A DNA stretch of 64,000 bases from assembly GCF_029436685.1 (NCBI RefSeq), contig NZ_JAROCY010000014.1, positions 85,930-149,929 of the forward strand. The letters are read 5' to 3'. Positions within the stretch are counted from its first letter, which is position 1, and every line of letters starts with the position of its first letter. The translations under genes were made by a program, and so were the position numbers. The notes below the pieces were generated by a model. It was not told the origin of the DNA and did no database searches. It saw only the letters and a program-made list of their open reading frames with translations. Below, piece after piece: positions 25,674 through 34,940 of the stretch. Source of the stretch: Novosphingobium cyanobacteriorum. GTDB lineage: Bacteria > Pseudomonadota > Alphaproteobacteria > Sphingomonadales > Sphingomonadaceae.

Positions 25674-26269
25674 GCCGGAATCCCCCGCATCAGCGCGGCC
25701 AGCGCAGGGCTGCCGGCGGCGGCCAGACCATCGGCCACGCGGGCGCGGTCATCGGCGGGCTTGTTCTGCGAAAGCTTGAAGGTGGGGCGCCAGGCCACCA
25801 CTTCCAGCTCGAAGCCGGCGATGGAATCCATCATCCGGGAAAGCGTGGCGGCGGGCATCTTGTCCATCGTCCAGGCCTGCCCTTCAAGCCGCGCCTCGTT
25901 CCGCGCGGAGAGCGTTTCGAGCAGGCCGTGCAGGCCATCGCGATCCATGCGGCGGACGCGGCCCTCCATCTCGAGCGCGACGTAGTTCCATGTCGGCACC
26001 TGCGCCTGATCGGCATACCAGCGCGGGCTGACATAGCCATCGGGCCCGTTGACCACGGCCAGCGCCGTCACCCCGTCAAGATGGCGGGTGAGGGCGTTGC
26101 CGCGCGAGAGGTGGAACTGCACCGCGCCGTCTCCGGTGGAAAGCAGCGCGGTGTGGGCCACGCGCGGGCCTTCCGGCGTAGTGGCGAAGATCATGCCGAA
26201 GCCGATCTCGTCCACCAGCGCCTGATGCAGGGCGTGGTCGTCGCTGCGGAAGGCCGGATTGGGATGCAT
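25670..26269 (-). CDS. PaiB-type FMN-binding negative transcriptional regulator
   Basis: The 199-residue protein follows the PaiB family from end to end: MHPNPAFRSDD at the start, IFATTPEGPRVAHTALL, then the flavin-fold VVNGPDGYVSPRWYADQAQVPTWNY and the final helix with FKLSQNKPADDR. PaiB in Bacillus represses sporulation and protease genes; most homologues have no known target. Its start shares one base with the rluC stop. Confidence 0.92.
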   Translation of the reverse strand: MHPNPAFRSDDHALHQALVDEIGFGMIFATTPEGPRVAHTALLSTGDGAVQFHLSRGNALTRHLDGVTALAVVNGPDGYVSPRWYADQAQVPTWNYVALEMEGRVRRMDRDGLHGLLETLSARNEARLEGQAWTMDKMPAATLSRMMDSIAGFELEVVAWRPTFKLSQNKPADDRARVADGLAAAGSPALAALMRGIPA

Positions 26270-27561
26270 CAGCGCTTGGGGCCGGCCGGCTTGCCAGGCG
26301 AAGGCTTGCGCGGGGCCGGCTTGCGCGCGGGGGCGGGTCTGGCGGCGGGTTTGGCGCCGGGCTTGGCCCCCGGCTTTGCCGCGGCGCGCTTGGGGCCGGG
26401 CTTGGCGCCGGCCTTCTGTCCGGTGGGCTTGCGGCTCGATCCGCCGTCGGCGCGCTTGCGGCGTTCGCCACGGCGTTCCTTGCGGTATTCCTTGGCGTGC
26501 TGCTTGGCGGCGCGCTTCTGGATGTCGCGCTCGGGCACCAGCTTCGGCGCTTCCAGCTCGATGTCGCCCTCTTCCTCGTGAAAGCCCAGCTGCTCCATGC
26601 TCGCCGCGAAGTGCGAAGGCAGCGGCGCGGTCACGTCGATCCAGTCACCTTCGGGGTGCTCGATGCGCAGGCGGCGGGCGTGGAGGTGCATCTTGCGGCT
26701 GATGCTGCCGGTGAGGAACGCGGCCTGCCCGCCATACTTGCCATCGCCGACGATGGGGTGGCCGATGGCGGCCATGTGCACGCGCAGCTGGTGGGTGCGC
26801 CCGGTCAGCGGCTGCAGTTCCACCCAGGCGGCGCTGTTACCGGCGCGGCTGATCACGCGATAGCGGCTGCGCGCGGACTGGCCCTGCCCGCTTTCGTCCA
26901 CCATCATCTTCTCGCCGCCGGTGCCCGGCTGCTTGGCGATGGGCAGTTCGATCAGGCCGTCCTTGATCTCGGGCACGCCGGTGACCAGAGCCCAGTAGAT
27001 CTTGCGCGCGGTGCGCCCGGAAAAGCGCTTGGAAAAGAACGCGGCGCTGCCCGGGGTGCGGGCGATCAGCAGGACGCCGGAGGTATCCTTGTCAAGCCGG
27101 TGGACCAGGCGCGGGCGCGGGCCGTCACCATCGGCATAGGCATCGAGCAGGCCATCGACGTGTTCGTGCGTGCCGCTGCCGCCCTGCGTGGCAAGGCCCG
27201 GCGGCTTGTTGAGCACGATCGCGGCGCGGTCCTTTTCCAGCACCATCGATTCGGCCAGCTGGATCTGCTCCTCGGTCAACGGCTTGCGCGCGCGGACGCC
27301 CTTGATGCCGCTGTTGACCGGGGTGGCGCCGCCCGGCGGCACGCGCAGCACCTGGCCCGCGGCAAGCCGGGTGTCGACATCGGCGCGCTTTCCATCCACG
27401 CGGATCTGCCCGGTGCGGGCCCAGCGCGATACGGTGGCGAAGCCCACCTGCGGCAGGTGGCGCTTGAACCAGCGGTCAAGCCGGATGTCGTCATCATCGC
27501 GCGCCACGGTGAACTGGCGCACGTCGGCATCGTTGCCGGCGCTCTTTCCGATCCCGCTCAT
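26269..27561 (-). CDS. RluA/RluC-family pseudouridine synthase with long basic tail
   Basis: The 430-residue protein has an N-terminal S4 RNA-binding domain (about residues 17-75, DIRLDRWFKRHLPQVG) and a catalytic domain with the HRLDKDTSGVLL motif carrying the catalytic Asp. LQPLTGRTHQLRVHMAAIGH follows. It modifies uridines of 23S rRNA (RluC type most likely). The last 70 or so residues are a low-complexity Lys/Pro/Ala/Arg tail (AKPGAKPGAKPAARPAPAR), likely an RNA-binding extension. Confidence 0.93.
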   Translation of the reverse strand: MSGIGKSAGNDADVRQFTVARDDDDIRLDRWFKRHLPQVGFATVSRWARTGQIRVDGKRADVDTRLAAGQVLRVPPGGATPVNSGIKGVRARKPLTEEQIQLAESMVLEKDRAAIVLNKPPGLATQGGSGTHEHVDGLLDAYADGDGPRPRLVHRLDKDTSGVLLIARTPGSAAFFSKRFSGRTARKIYWALVTGVPEIKDGLIELPIAKQPGTGGEKMMVDESGQGQSARSRYRVISRAGNSAAWVELQPLTGRTHQLRVHMAAIGHPIVGDGKYGGQAAFLTGSISRKMHLHARRLRIEHPEGDWIDVTAPLPSHFAASMEQLGFHEEEGDIELEAPKLVPERDIQKRAAKQHAKEYRKERRGERRKRADGGSSRKPTGQKAGAKPGPKRAAAKPGAKPGAKPAARPAPARKPAPRKPSPGKPAGPKR

Positions 27562-27965
27562 GCTGCAGCCCTCATCACGAAAAGCCCGCCGAACAGCGCG
27601 AGGAACCCGGCCAGCAGCGACATGCCGACATAGAGCGCGGCCATGCCGAGCGCGCCGCGTTCCACGAACAGCGCGAATTCCAGCGCGAAGGAGGAGAACG
27701 TGGTGTAGCCGCCGAGCACGCCGACGGCGAGCAGCAGGCGCAGCGGTTCCGACCCGCCGTTGCGCACCAGCCAGCCGGTGAGCAGGCCCATCAGCGCAGA
27801 GCCGAGCACGTTGGCGGTGAGGGTGGCCCAGGGAAAGGCGCTGGCGGAAACGGGGCCGATGGCCGCGGTCCAGGCGCGCCCGGTAAGGAAGCGCAGCCAC
27901 GCGCCCAGCGCGCCGCCGCCAGCCACAAGCAGCGATGCCATCGGGAAGGAAGGTGATGTTGTCAT
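27558..27965 (-). CDS. crcB: Fluoride ion channel CrcB/Fluc
   Basis: The 135-residue protein has four membrane helices and the Fluc signatures: GGALGAWLRFLTG near the N-terminus, NVLGSALMGLLTG (about residues 54-66) and GGYTTFSSFALE (about 85-96), the Phe/Thr-lined pore region. It exports fluoride as a dual-topology dimer. It leads the crcB-rluC-paiB-HAD-TM-atp12 operon. No fluoride riboswitch could be recognised upstream. Confidence 0.95.
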   Translation of the reverse strand: MTTSPSFPMASLLVAGGGALGAWLRFLTGRAWTAAIGPVSASAFPWATLTANVLGSALMGLLTGWLVRNGGSEPLRLLLAVGVLGGYTTFSSFALEFALFVERGALGMAALYVGMSLLAGFLALFGGLFVMRAAA

Positions 27966-28035
27966 TGCCGGCCCCTTAGCCGCAGTGGCCGCCAATTGCA
28001 CGAGTTTGCTTGCCTTTGTGGCGGGGAATCGGTAT

Positions 28036-28080
28036 CGGGCCGCCGGTTCGAGCCGGTCCTGTTCGGAGTCGGCCCGTTTT
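28036..28080 (+). terminator. Hairpin with T-run in the rpsU leader
   Basis: CGGGCCG and CGGCCCG pair around an inner CCGG-TTCGAG-CCGG hairpin, followed by TTTT. It lies 72 bp before rpsU on the same strand and could be an attenuator. The GGTTCGAGCC core also looks like a tRNA T-arm, but no complete tRNA can be folded. Confidence 0.4.
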
Positions 28081-28151
28081 GTGTTTCCGGATTTGGGCGA
28101 CTCCCGCCGCGCAGCGGGCTCTGGCCAATGGCTTTTGAGGTATAGCGGTTT

Positions 28152-28358
28152 ATGCAGATTCTCGTTCGCGATAACAACGTCGACCAGGCCCTTCGTGCGC
28201 TCAAGAAGAAGCTGCAGCGTGAAGGCGTTTATCGCGAAATGAAGCTGCGTCGCCACTACGAGAAGCCCTCGGAAAAGCGCGCTCGCGAGAAGGCTGCCGC
28301 CGTGCGCCGCGCCCGCAAGCTTGAGCGCAAGCGCGCCGAGCGCGACGGTGCGAAGTAA
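28152..28358 (+). CDS. rpsU: 30S ribosomal protein S21
   Basis: The 68-residue basic protein starts [20 protein letters not shown] and shows the S21 core [16 protein letters not shown] with a Lys/Arg-rich end. It is a small-subunit protein that helps mRNA pairing with the 16S anti-Shine-Dalgarno. It is the usual alphaproteobacterial form. Two hairpins follow the gene. Confidence 0.97.
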   Translation: MQILVRDNNVDQALRALKKKLQREGVYREMKLRRHYEKPSEKRAREKAAAVRRARKLERKRAERDGAK

Positions 28359-28384
28359 GACTCGGGCCAAGTAAGAGGCGGATC

Positions 28385-28463
28385 GGGAGAGGCCTCCTCT
28401 CCCATCTACCCACTTGCGATAGGCCCCTTGCTGGGCCAAGAGGGCGCCGTCAGCGGCGCCCTT
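28385..28463 (+). terminator. Double hairpin after rpsU
   Basis: GGGAGAGG-CCT-CCTCTCCC (28385-28403) and GGGCGCCG-TCAG-CGGCGCCC followed by TTTG (28442-28464) are two perfect 8-bp stems. The second is the better rho-independent terminator. Confidence 0.7.
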
Positions 28464-28538
28464 TGCGCATCCGCCCGGTGCGGGCGCGAATCGCCGCATC
28501 AGGCTTCGTGTTTCGGGGAACACCCCAGAGGGGAAACA

Positions 28539-29123
28539 ATGTCGGAAATCACCCGCGTTCCATTGCAGCCCATCGCCAAGGGCTCTCTCGGCAAGCTTTG
28601 GCTGGGCGTTGTCGCCGCACTCGCGCTGGGCGGCGCGGTCGCCTATGGCGCGCGCTATCACGGGCTTGAGGTGGAGACGGTGAAGGCCGGCGCCGGCCCG
28701 ATGCCGACCGTGGCCGACGTGGTGCTGGTGAACTATGTGGGGCACCTGACCAACGGCAAGGAATTCGACCGCGGCGAAAAGGTTGCCATGCCGGTCGAAG
28801 GCGTGATCCCCGGCTTCAGCCAGGGCCTGCAGAAGATGCAGCGCGGCGGCAAGTACAAGCTGACCATCCCCGCCGCCATGGCCTATGGCGACAAGGAGCA
28901 GAAGAACCAGGCGACCGGCGAAGTGGTGATCCCCGCCAACAGCGACCTGGTGTTCGAGGTCGAACTGGTCGATTTCAAGAGCGCGGCCGAGCTGGAGCAG
29001 CAGCGCCGCCTGATGCAGCAGCTGCAGCAGCAGATGCAGGGCCGCGGCGGCAAGGGTGCACCTGGGGGCGCTGTCCCGGGTATGGAAGCCATGCCGGGCA
29101 TGGAGCCTGCGCCGCAGCAATAA
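28539..29123 (+). CDS. FKBP-type peptidyl-prolyl cis-trans isomerase, membrane-anchored
   Basis: The 194-residue protein has one N-terminal membrane helix or uncleaved signal (about residues 19-37, LWLGVVAALALGGAVAYGA) and one FKBP domain (about residues 58-150: VLVNYVGHLTNGKEFDRGE, VIPGFSQGLQKMQRGGKYKL, IPAAMAYGD, LVFEVELVDF). A Gln/Gly/Met-rich tail with repeated PGMEAMPGMEPAP-like units follows. It helps fold proteins in the periplasm. The start follows GAGGGGAAACA. Confidence 0.93.
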   Translation: MSEITRVPLQPIAKGSLGKLWLGVVAALALGGAVAYGARYHGLEVETVKAGAGPMPTVADVVLVNYVGHLTNGKEFDRGEKVAMPVEGVIPGFSQGLQKMQRGGKYKLTIPAAMAYGDKEQKNQATGEVVIPANSDLVFEVELVDFKSAAELEQQRRLMQQLQQQMQGRGGKGAPGGAVPGMEAMPGMEPAPQQ

Positions 29124-29165
29124 GGATTGCCGGGGCTGCCGTTGCGGTGGGCCCGGGACTTGAAG

Positions 29166-29196
29166 GTGCCCGTGCGCTTTGTTAGCGCGCGGGCAC
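29166..29196 (+). terminator. Hairpin after the FKBP gene
   Basis: GTGCCCGTGCGC and GCGCGCGGGCAC form a 12-bp stem with one mismatch and a 7-base loop, 34 bp before gatC. Confidence 0.6.
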
Positions 29197-29229
29197 GTCC
29201 GTTTCTGGAATAACGCGAAGGAACCGCAC

Positions 29230-29532
29230 ATGTCGGTCGATACCGCCACGGTGGCGAAGATCGCCTCGCTGGCCCGGATCAAGGTCAGCGAAGCCGAGCT
29301 GGAGGCGATGGTGCCCGAACTCAACGGCATCCTTGCCTGGGTGGAGCAGCTGGGCGAAGTGAACGTTGACGGCATCGAGCCGATGACCGCGGTGATCCCC
29401 AACAAGCAGCGCCTGCGCGACGACGTGGTCAACGCCGATCCGCTGACCGGTGGCGACATCCGCGACAAGGTTCTGGCCAATGCCCCGGCGGCCGAACACG
29501 GCTTTTTCGGCGTGCCCAAGGTGATCGAATAA
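29230..29532 (+). CDS. gatC: Asp-tRNA(Asn)/Glu-tRNA(Gln) amidotransferase subunit C
   Basis: The 100-residue GatC has [20 protein letters not shown] near the N-terminus, [20 protein letters not shown] in the middle and [19 protein letters not shown] at the end. It is a small scaffold wrapping GatA. Its TAA stop overlaps the gatA start by one base. Together with GatA and GatB it corrects mischarged Glu-tRNA(Gln) and, where needed, Asp-tRNA(Asn). Confidence 0.96.
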   Translation: MSVDTATVAKIASLARIKVSEAELEAMVPELNGILAWVEQLGEVNVDGIEPMTAVIPNKQRLRDDVVNADPLTGGDIRDKVLANAPAAEHGFFGVPKVIE

Positions 29533-31016
29533 TGACCGACCTTACCGATCTCGGCGTTGCCGCCATCCGCGATGGCGTGGCCAAGGGCGATTTCTCCGCC
29601 ACCGAAGTGGCCAGCGCCTTCAATGCCGCCGTGGCCGAGGCGCAGGATGCGCTGAACGCCTTCATCGTGACCACGCCTGAAAAGGCGCTGGCAGCCGCCG
29701 CCGCCGTGGATGCAGACCGCGCTGCGGGCAAGCCGCTGGGCAAGATGGCCGGCGTGCCGATCGGCATGAAGGACCTGTTCGCCACGCAGGACGTGCAGAC
29801 CACGGCCGCGTCGAAGATCCTCGAAGGGTTCAAGCCCAAATACGAGAGCACCGTCTCCGCCCGCTTGTGGCAGGCCGGCGCAGGAATGCTGGGCAAGCTA
29901 AATCTTGATCAGTTCGCGATGGGGTCGTCCAACGAAACCAGCGCCTTCGGGAATGTTATCTCGCCTTGGCGCCGCCCTAATGACACCGCGCCGCTGGCCC
30001 CGGGCGGATCGTCGGGCGGGTCGTCTGCCGCCGTCGCCGCGCGCATCGCACCTGCCGCCACGGGCACCGACACTGGCGGTTCGATCCGCCAGCCCGCCGC
30101 CTTCACCGGTATTTCCGGGATCAAGCCGACCTATGGCCGTTGCAGCCGCTGGGGCATCGTCGCCTTCGCCAGCTCGCTGGACCAGGCCGGTCCGATGGCG
30201 CGTGACGTGCGCGACTGCGCGATCATGCTGGAAGCCATGGCCGGGTTCGACCCCAAGGATTCGACCAGCCTCGACATGCCCGTGCCCGATTGGGAAGCGG
30301 CGCTGAACGATGACCTGCGCGGCAAGAAGGTGGGCATTCCCCGCGAGTACCGCCTTGATGGCATGGACCCGGATGTCGCCGCCAGCTGGGAACAGGGCAT
30401 CGCCTGGCTGAAGGATGCGGGCGCGGAAATCGTCGAGGTCAGCCTGCCGCACACCAAGTATGCGCTGCCGACGTATTACATCATCGCGCCGGCCGAGGCT
30501 TCGTCCAACCTCGCCCGCTATGACGGCGTGCGCTATGGCCTGCGCGACCTGCCCGATGGCGCGGGCCTGCAGGACATGTATGCCGCCACCCGCGCCGCCG
30601 GCTTCGGCGCGGAAGTGAAGCGCCGCATCCTGATCGGCACCTATGTGCTCTCGGCCGGTTTCTATGATGCGTACTATACGCAGGCGCAGAAGGTGCGCAC
30701 GCTGATCAGCCACGATTTCACCAACGCGTTTACCCAATGCGACGTGATCCTGGCGCCTACCGCCCCCAGCGCCGCCTTCGCGCTGGGCGAAAAGAGCGCC
30801 GATCCGCTGGAAATGTACCTGAACGACGTGTTCTCGGTGCCCGCCAGCCTTGCCGGCCTGCCCGCGATGTCCGTCCCCGGCGGGGTGGACCGCAACGGGC
30901 TGCCGCTGGGCCTGCAGGTCATCGGCCGTGCCTTCGACGAACAGGGCGTGCTCAACGCGGGCCTCGCCATCGAAAAGCGCGCAGCATTCAGCGCCCGTCC
31001 GGCAAAGTGGTGGTAA
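29532..31016 (+). CDS. gatA: Asp/Glu-tRNA amidotransferase subunit A
   Basis: The 494-residue amidase-signature protein has a Ser-cisSer-Lys triad visible as Lys80 ([10 protein letters not shown]), the cis-Ser near 160 ([14 protein letters not shown]) and Ser184 ([10 protein letters not shown]). It hydrolyses glutamine to supply ammonia to GatB. Length is normal. It is translationally coupled to gatC and lies one base before gatB. Confidence 0.98.
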   Translation: MTDLTDLGVAAIRDGVAKGDFSATEVASAFNAAVAEAQDALNAFIVTTPEKALAAAAAVDADRAAGKPLGKMAGVPIGMKDLFATQDVQTTAASKILEGFKPKYESTVSARLWQAGAGMLGKLNLDQFAMGSSNETSAFGNVISPWRRPNDTAPLAPGGSSGGSSAAVAARIAPAATGTDTGGSIRQPAAFTGISGIKPTYGRCSRWGIVAFASSLDQAGPMARDVRDCAIMLEAMAGFDPKDSTSLDMPVPDWEAALNDDLRGKKVGIPREYRLDGMDPDVAASWEQGIAWLKDAGAEIVEVSLPHTKYALPTYYIIAPAEASSNLARYDGVRYGLRDLPDGAGLQDMYAATRAAGFGAEVKRRILIGTYVLSAGFYDAYYTQAQKVRTLISHDFTNAFTQCDVILAPTAPSAAFALGEKSADPLEMYLNDVFSVPASLAGLPAMSVPGGVDRNGLPLGLQVIGRAFDEQGVLNAGLAIEKRAAFSARPAKWW

Positions 31017-31017
31017 G

Positions 31018-32505
31018 ATGAGCGACTATCGTATCCATGGCGCAACCGGCGAATGGGAGGTCGTGATCGGCCTTGAAGTCCATGCGCAGGTCACTTCCAA
31101 CGCAAAGCTGTTTTCGGGCGCGGCCACCGCCTTTGGCGCTGAGCCGAACGCGCAGGTCAGCCTGGTCGACGCGGCGATGCCGGGCATGCTGCCGGTGCCG
31201 AACATGGAGTGCATCCGCCAGGCGGTGCGCACCGGGCTTGCCATCAACGCGCAGATCAACAAGTGGTCACGCTTTGACCGCAAGAACTACTTCTATGCGG
31301 ACCTGCCGCAGGGCTACCAGATCAGCCAGCTCTACCACCCGATCGTGGGTGAGGGCGAAATCGAGATCCAGCTGGACGACAAGGATCCCGAGAGCACCAA
31401 GACCATCGGCATCGAACGCATCCACGTGGAACAGGATGCGGGCAAGCTGATGCATGACCAGCACCCGACGATGTCCTATGTCGATCTCAACCGGTCGGGC
31501 GTGGCGCTGATGGAAATCGTCAGCCGGCCGGACATGCGCTCACCGGCGGAAGCGGGGGCCTATCTGTCCAAGCTGCGCACGATCCTGCGCTATGTCGGCA
31601 GTTGCGATGGCAACATGGACCAGGGCTCCATGCGGGCCGACGTCAACGTCTCGGTGCGCCGCCCCGGCGAACCTTTCGGCACCCGTACAGAGACCAAGAA
31701 CGTCAACTCGGTCCGCTTCGTGATGGCGGTGGTGGAGCAGGAAGCCAAGCGCCAGGTTGCCGTGATCGAGGATGGCGGCACGGTGGTGCAGGAAACGCGC
31801 CTTTACGATCCGGACCGGAACGAGACGCGATCGATGCGCAGCAAGGAAGACGCGCACGATTACCGCTACTTCCCCGATCCCGATCTGCTGCCGCTGGAAC
31901 TGACCGACGATTTCGTGGCGGAATGCAAGGCCAGCCTGCCCGAACTGCCCGACGCCAAGCGCCACCGCTATGAAACCGCGCTGGGCCTTTCCGCCTATGA
32001 CGCGGGGCAGCTGACGCTGGAAGTGGAGACCTACCAGCAGTTCGAGGAAATGCTGGAATCGGTGGCGCGCGAAAGCGGCGCGCCGGAACGCGACGTGGCC
32101 AAGCGCGTGGCCAACTGGATCCTCTCGGAACGCCCCGGCGTGCTGCGCGCAGCCGGCGTCGCGGTGACCGATCCCCGCAACACCGTTGCCGCCAACACCG
32201 CGCTGATCGTGGCTGTGAGCAAGGGCGTGATCTCCGGCGGCAAGGCCAAGGAGATCTTCCAGCAGTATCTGACCAGCGACATCGACCTGGCCGAAACGAT
32301 CGCCAGCAACCAGCAGACGACCGACACCGGCGCCATCGAAGCCGCCGTGGACGCCATCCTGGCCGCGAATGCGGACAAGGTGGAGCAGTACAAGGGCGGC
32401 AAGGAAGCCCTGTTCGGCTTCTTCGTGGGCCAGACGATGAAGGCCATGCAGGGCAAGGGCAACCCGCAGCTGGTCAATCAGGTGCTGAAAGACAAGCTGG
32501 GGTGA
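31018..32505 (+). CDS. gatB: Asp/Glu-tRNA amidotransferase subunit B
   Basis: The 495-residue GatB has the kinase-like cradle domain ([42 protein letters not shown]) and a C-terminal tail domain ([16 protein letters not shown] through [19 protein letters not shown]). It activates Glu/Asp on tRNA and amidates it with ammonia from GatA. A perfect hairpin follows the stop by six bases. Confidence 0.98.
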   Translation: MSDYRIHGATGEWEVVIGLEVHAQVTSNAKLFSGAATAFGAEPNAQVSLVDAAMPGMLPVPNMECIRQAVRTGLAINAQINKWSRFDRKNYFYADLPQGYQISQLYHPIVGEGEIEIQLDDKDPESTKTIGIERIHVEQDAGKLMHDQHPTMSYVDLNRSGVALMEIVSRPDMRSPAEAGAYLSKLRTILRYVGSCDGNMDQGSMRADVNVSVRRPGEPFGTRTETKNVNSVRFVMAVVEQEAKRQVAVIEDGGTVVQETRLYDPDRNETRSMRSKEDAHDYRYFPDPDLLPLELTDDFVAECKASLPELPDAKRHRYETALGLSAYDAGQLTLEVETYQQFEEMLESVARESGAPERDVAKRVANWILSERPGVLRAAGVAVTDPRNTVAANTALIVAVSKGVISGGKAKEIFQQYLTSDIDLAETIASNQQTTDTGAIEAAVDAILAANADKVEQYKGGKEALFGFFVGQTMKAMQGKGNPQLVNQVLKDKLG

Positions 32506-32511
32506 TATTCG

Positions 32512-32541
32512 GCACCCCCAAGCCCATTAGCTTGGGGGTGC
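32512..32541 (+). terminator. Terminator between gatB and the paralogue cluster
   Basis: GCACCCCCAAGC-CCATTA-GCTTGGGGGTGC is a perfect 12-bp stem between convergent genes. It can serve both strands. Confidence 0.75.
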
Positions 32542-32553
32542 GGGATCCTGCGA

Positions 32554-33273
32554 TCAGATCTTTTCAGGCTTACGGGGCGCTTTCGCTTCGTTCCCGGCAT
32601 ATTCGTCAAAGTTCTTTTTGAACACGCCAACCAGCTCATCTAGCGCTGCCAAAGCGTCTTCACCTTCCTTGGGAGGGAACAGCTTCAGTCCGTTGCCGCC
32701 CCAAGCCTTGTACTCGAAATCGATCTTCGAATCCGACCCGAAATCCCGTACCATGAATAGCGTTTTCAGCGATCGGCCATAGATTGCCGCCTTCTGGTAG
32801 AAGACGTCTGCCACGATCAGTTCTGAGTAGCATTTCGCCTGCGAGCTCGAGCGGCGCGTCTTTACCGAATTCATGGTCTTGCGCTCGAGCGGCATGGCAT
32901 GCGTGATGATCGTCGTGCCGGGGCTCAGCTTGAGCATTCCGCGCAGGTCTAGCGAGAGGAGTGCGTCCAGCTGGCTTTGGCTGTCCAGCGCGCTGGCCAG
33001 CATCGTCTTGTTCGAAGCGTCGCGGTTGGCGTGGAGTGCTGCGTCAAGGAGACCGCCGCCAAGCAGGCCGGTCGTAATCGAATTCATCCGTTCCGCAGGC
33101 CATACGTGCAGTTCGCAGCCATCAGCTGTACCGGCAGGTGCAATGGCCACCGATTCCGGTGCTGCAACAGCTTCCGGAGCGGGCGCCGCAGCAGGCGGTG
33201 CGGCTTCCTGGGCCGTCGCCACGGACGTGCTTGCGATCAGCATTGCACCAGTCAAGGCAAGAGATTTCAGCAT
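32554..33273 (-). CDS. Secreted protein of unknown function, CELHVWP paralogue 1
   Basis: The 239-residue protein has a signal peptide ending STSVATAQ and a low-complexity Ala/Pro/Glu linker (residues 22-50). The conserved DGCELHVWPAERMNS begins the domain (Cys53). A second conserved block contains KCYSELIVADVFYQ (Cys148) and LKTLFMVRDFGS. The two cysteines probably form a disulfide in the periplasm. It is the last of three tandem paralogues, 32 bp after paralogue 2. No known domain is recognised. The region is visibly less GC-rich than its surroundings. Confidence 0.75.
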   Translation of the reverse strand: MLKSLALTGAMLIASTSVATAQEAAPPAAAPAPEAVAAPESVAIAPAGTADGCELHVWPAERMNSITTGLLGGGLLDAALHANRDASNKTMLASALDSQSQLDALLSLDLRGMLKLSPGTTIITHAMPLERKTMNSVKTRRSSSQAKCYSELIVADVFYQKAAIYGRSLKTLFMVRDFGSDSKIDFEYKAWGGNGLKLFPPKEGEDALAALDELVGVFKKNFDEYAGNEAKAPRKPEKI

Positions 33274-33305
33274 ATTCTATTTCCCGTCCTCTTCAAAATC
33301 TTTCG

Positions 33306-33986
33306 TTAGCCGCCTTTGTGCTTGATTCCCTGCAAGGCTAAGCCGAAATCGATGATGCTTTTGTTCATTGCCGCCGCCAGTTCATCGATACCTGCTTGGG
33401 GGTCGTCTTCCGGCTTGCCCGGCGGAAACAGTAAAAGACGTTCTGTTATGATCTGGCCGAACGTCCGCTCCGCCTTGTTGCCACCGCGAAAGCTCCGGTA
33501 GCGGTAAATCACTTTCAGATAGCGACCGCTGAACACGTCCTCTTGGAAAAAGACATCGTCCACTGCCAGTTCGGCATGGCAGGACCCGCCATCGGTGAGC
33601 CATGGACCCGGCGTGGTGCGGAGGGTGCGGCTGTCGAGGGCATTGGCATGGACGATGACCGTGTAGCCAGCCAAGCCCAGAGCCCCTGCGAGATCGGCCT
33701 TTTCGAGGACAACTTTCTGCCTGGCAGTACCCAGAGGCTCTTCGGGCAGTTTGCGGTAGCCTTCGCGTCCATTAACCGCTCCATCGACGATCCCGCCATG
33801 GATCCAGCCGGAGTAAGTCGAGCGCAAGGCATTACCCGGCCATACGTGAAGCGAACATGCGGCCGCTTCAATCGGGGTGGGAATGTCTTCGGCACCTTGA
33901 GCCGAACTCGCCAGTAAAACCGAGGCAGCTGCTGCAGCAAGCCAAGAGCAGGATAGGGCCATCGTGCCTGCAATTTTGAAAGTCAC
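33306..33986 (-). CDS. Secreted protein of unknown function, CELHVWP paralogue 2
   Basis: The 226-residue protein has a signal peptide ending LASSAQGA and no linker. It shares ACSLHVWPGNALRS (Cys44) and SCHAELAVDDVFFQEDVFSG (Cys136) with its neighbours, then LKVIYRYRSFRGG and a final LLLFPPGKPEDDPQAGIDEL similar to LKLFPPKEGEDALAALDEL of paralogue 1. It starts inside the end of paralogue 3 (ATGA overlap), so translation is coupled. Function unknown. Confidence 0.75.
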   Translation of the reverse strand: MTFKIAGTMALSCSWLAAAAASVLLASSAQGAEDIPTPIEAAACSLHVWPGNALRSTYSGWIHGGIVDGAVNGREGYRKLPEEPLGTARQKVVLEKADLAGALGLAGYTVIVHANALDSRTLRTTPGPWLTDGGSCHAELAVDDVFFQEDVFSGRYLKVIYRYRSFRGGNKAERTFGQIITERLLLFPPGKPEDDPQAGIDELAAAMNKSIIDFGLALQGIKHKGG

Positions 33987-34696
33987 TTTTTGGGTTTCGC
34001 TTCCATGCTGCTGGCGAATTCCTGTAGATTTGTCGTAAACGCGCGCTCTAGATCGGATATGAAGTCAGCTTCCGTGCGCTCGTCTTCCTTGGTCGATACG
34101 GTCAACTTGGTTTCTTCAGGCACTCCAGTGCGCCTGACCAACGTCGAGCCACTGCCGAAATCGCGCAACACCCAGAACGTCTTGAGGTTGTGACCATTGG
34201 CGTAAACACGCGCATACGTCAGATCGGTCAGGACAAGCTCTGCATGGCAAGGAGAAGCCGCCGGGCTCAATGCCGTGGGTTTGCGGATATCGGCAAGCGT
34301 CATGGTCTCGGTATGAAAAACAAGCCGGTAATTCGAAAGTCCAAGCATGCTGGCCACGGGCATGGCCTTGATCAGAGAGATTTGCCTGTCGCGGCTCAAC
34401 GGCCCCTCGGCTGCTGGCCCTTTTCTCTCGGTCTTGAATTCGTCATTGACGGCAGGGCCTGACAGAGCGGCTGAGTTGGTAAGCACGGACGCGATGTTTT
34501 GTTGACCCTGACTTGCGCTCCATACGAAATTGTCGTGAGCGCGGGCCCTCATCATAGTGAGGCCGGAACTCGGCCAGATATGCAACTCACAATCCGCGCC
34601 TTGTGATCCGGGATTGACTTGGGCAATAGCCTGATGTCCGGTCAAGGCACAAAGCAGGCAGGCTAACAGTCTGGAAGTGAGGTTCCCTCCCGGCAC
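33983..34696 (-). CDS. Secreted protein of unknown function, CELHVWP paralogue 3
   Basis: The 237-residue protein has a short signal peptide (LLACLLCALTGHQAIAQ). It carries DCELHIWPSSGLTMM (Cys36) and PCHAELVLTDLTYARVYANG (Cys150), then LKTFWVLRDFGSGS. The start is a GTG with GGAAG seven bases before it; an ATG slightly upstream is closed by a stop. It is the first gene of the three-gene operon. A 244-bp AT-richer region with no gene (34697-34940) lies upstream and probably holds the promoter. Confidence 0.72.
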   Translation of the reverse strand: MPGGNLTSRLLACLLCALTGHQAIAQVNPGSQGADCELHIWPSSGLTMMRARAHDNFVWSASQGQQNIASVLTNSAALSGPAVNDEFKTERKGPAAEGPLSRDRQISLIKAMPVASMLGLSNYRLVFHTETMTLADIRKPTALSPAASPCHAELVLTDLTYARVYANGHNLKTFWVLRDFGSGSTLVRRTGVPEETKLTVSTKEDERTEADFISDLERAFTTNLQEFASSMEAKPKK

Positions 34697-34940
34697 TACT
34701 GACTTCCCATGAAATTAGTTTGGCACTGCAGTAGATCAGAGGACGCGGGCATACTACTGAATTTGCAACCGCTATGGTTATTGGCAACTCTGCTGATTGG
34801 CGATCTTGTGCAAGAGTGCGGCCAGAGGCGCAGCCGCACCCACGCTGCCATTGCGCTCAATGGTTGCTCGCAAGCTAGCCGATGAAACGCTTAAGGCTCC
34901 GGTGAGCAGCTTGGCTTGCTAAACGAGCGCCCCCTCAGCA

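Noticed and set aside
28036..28080. A tRNA gene before rpsU
   Set aside because: Only a T-arm-like core is present; no acceptor, D or anticodon arm can be assembled.
27966..28151. Fluoride riboswitch before crcB
   Set aside because: The minus-strand leader does not show the crcB-motif pseudoknot sequence.
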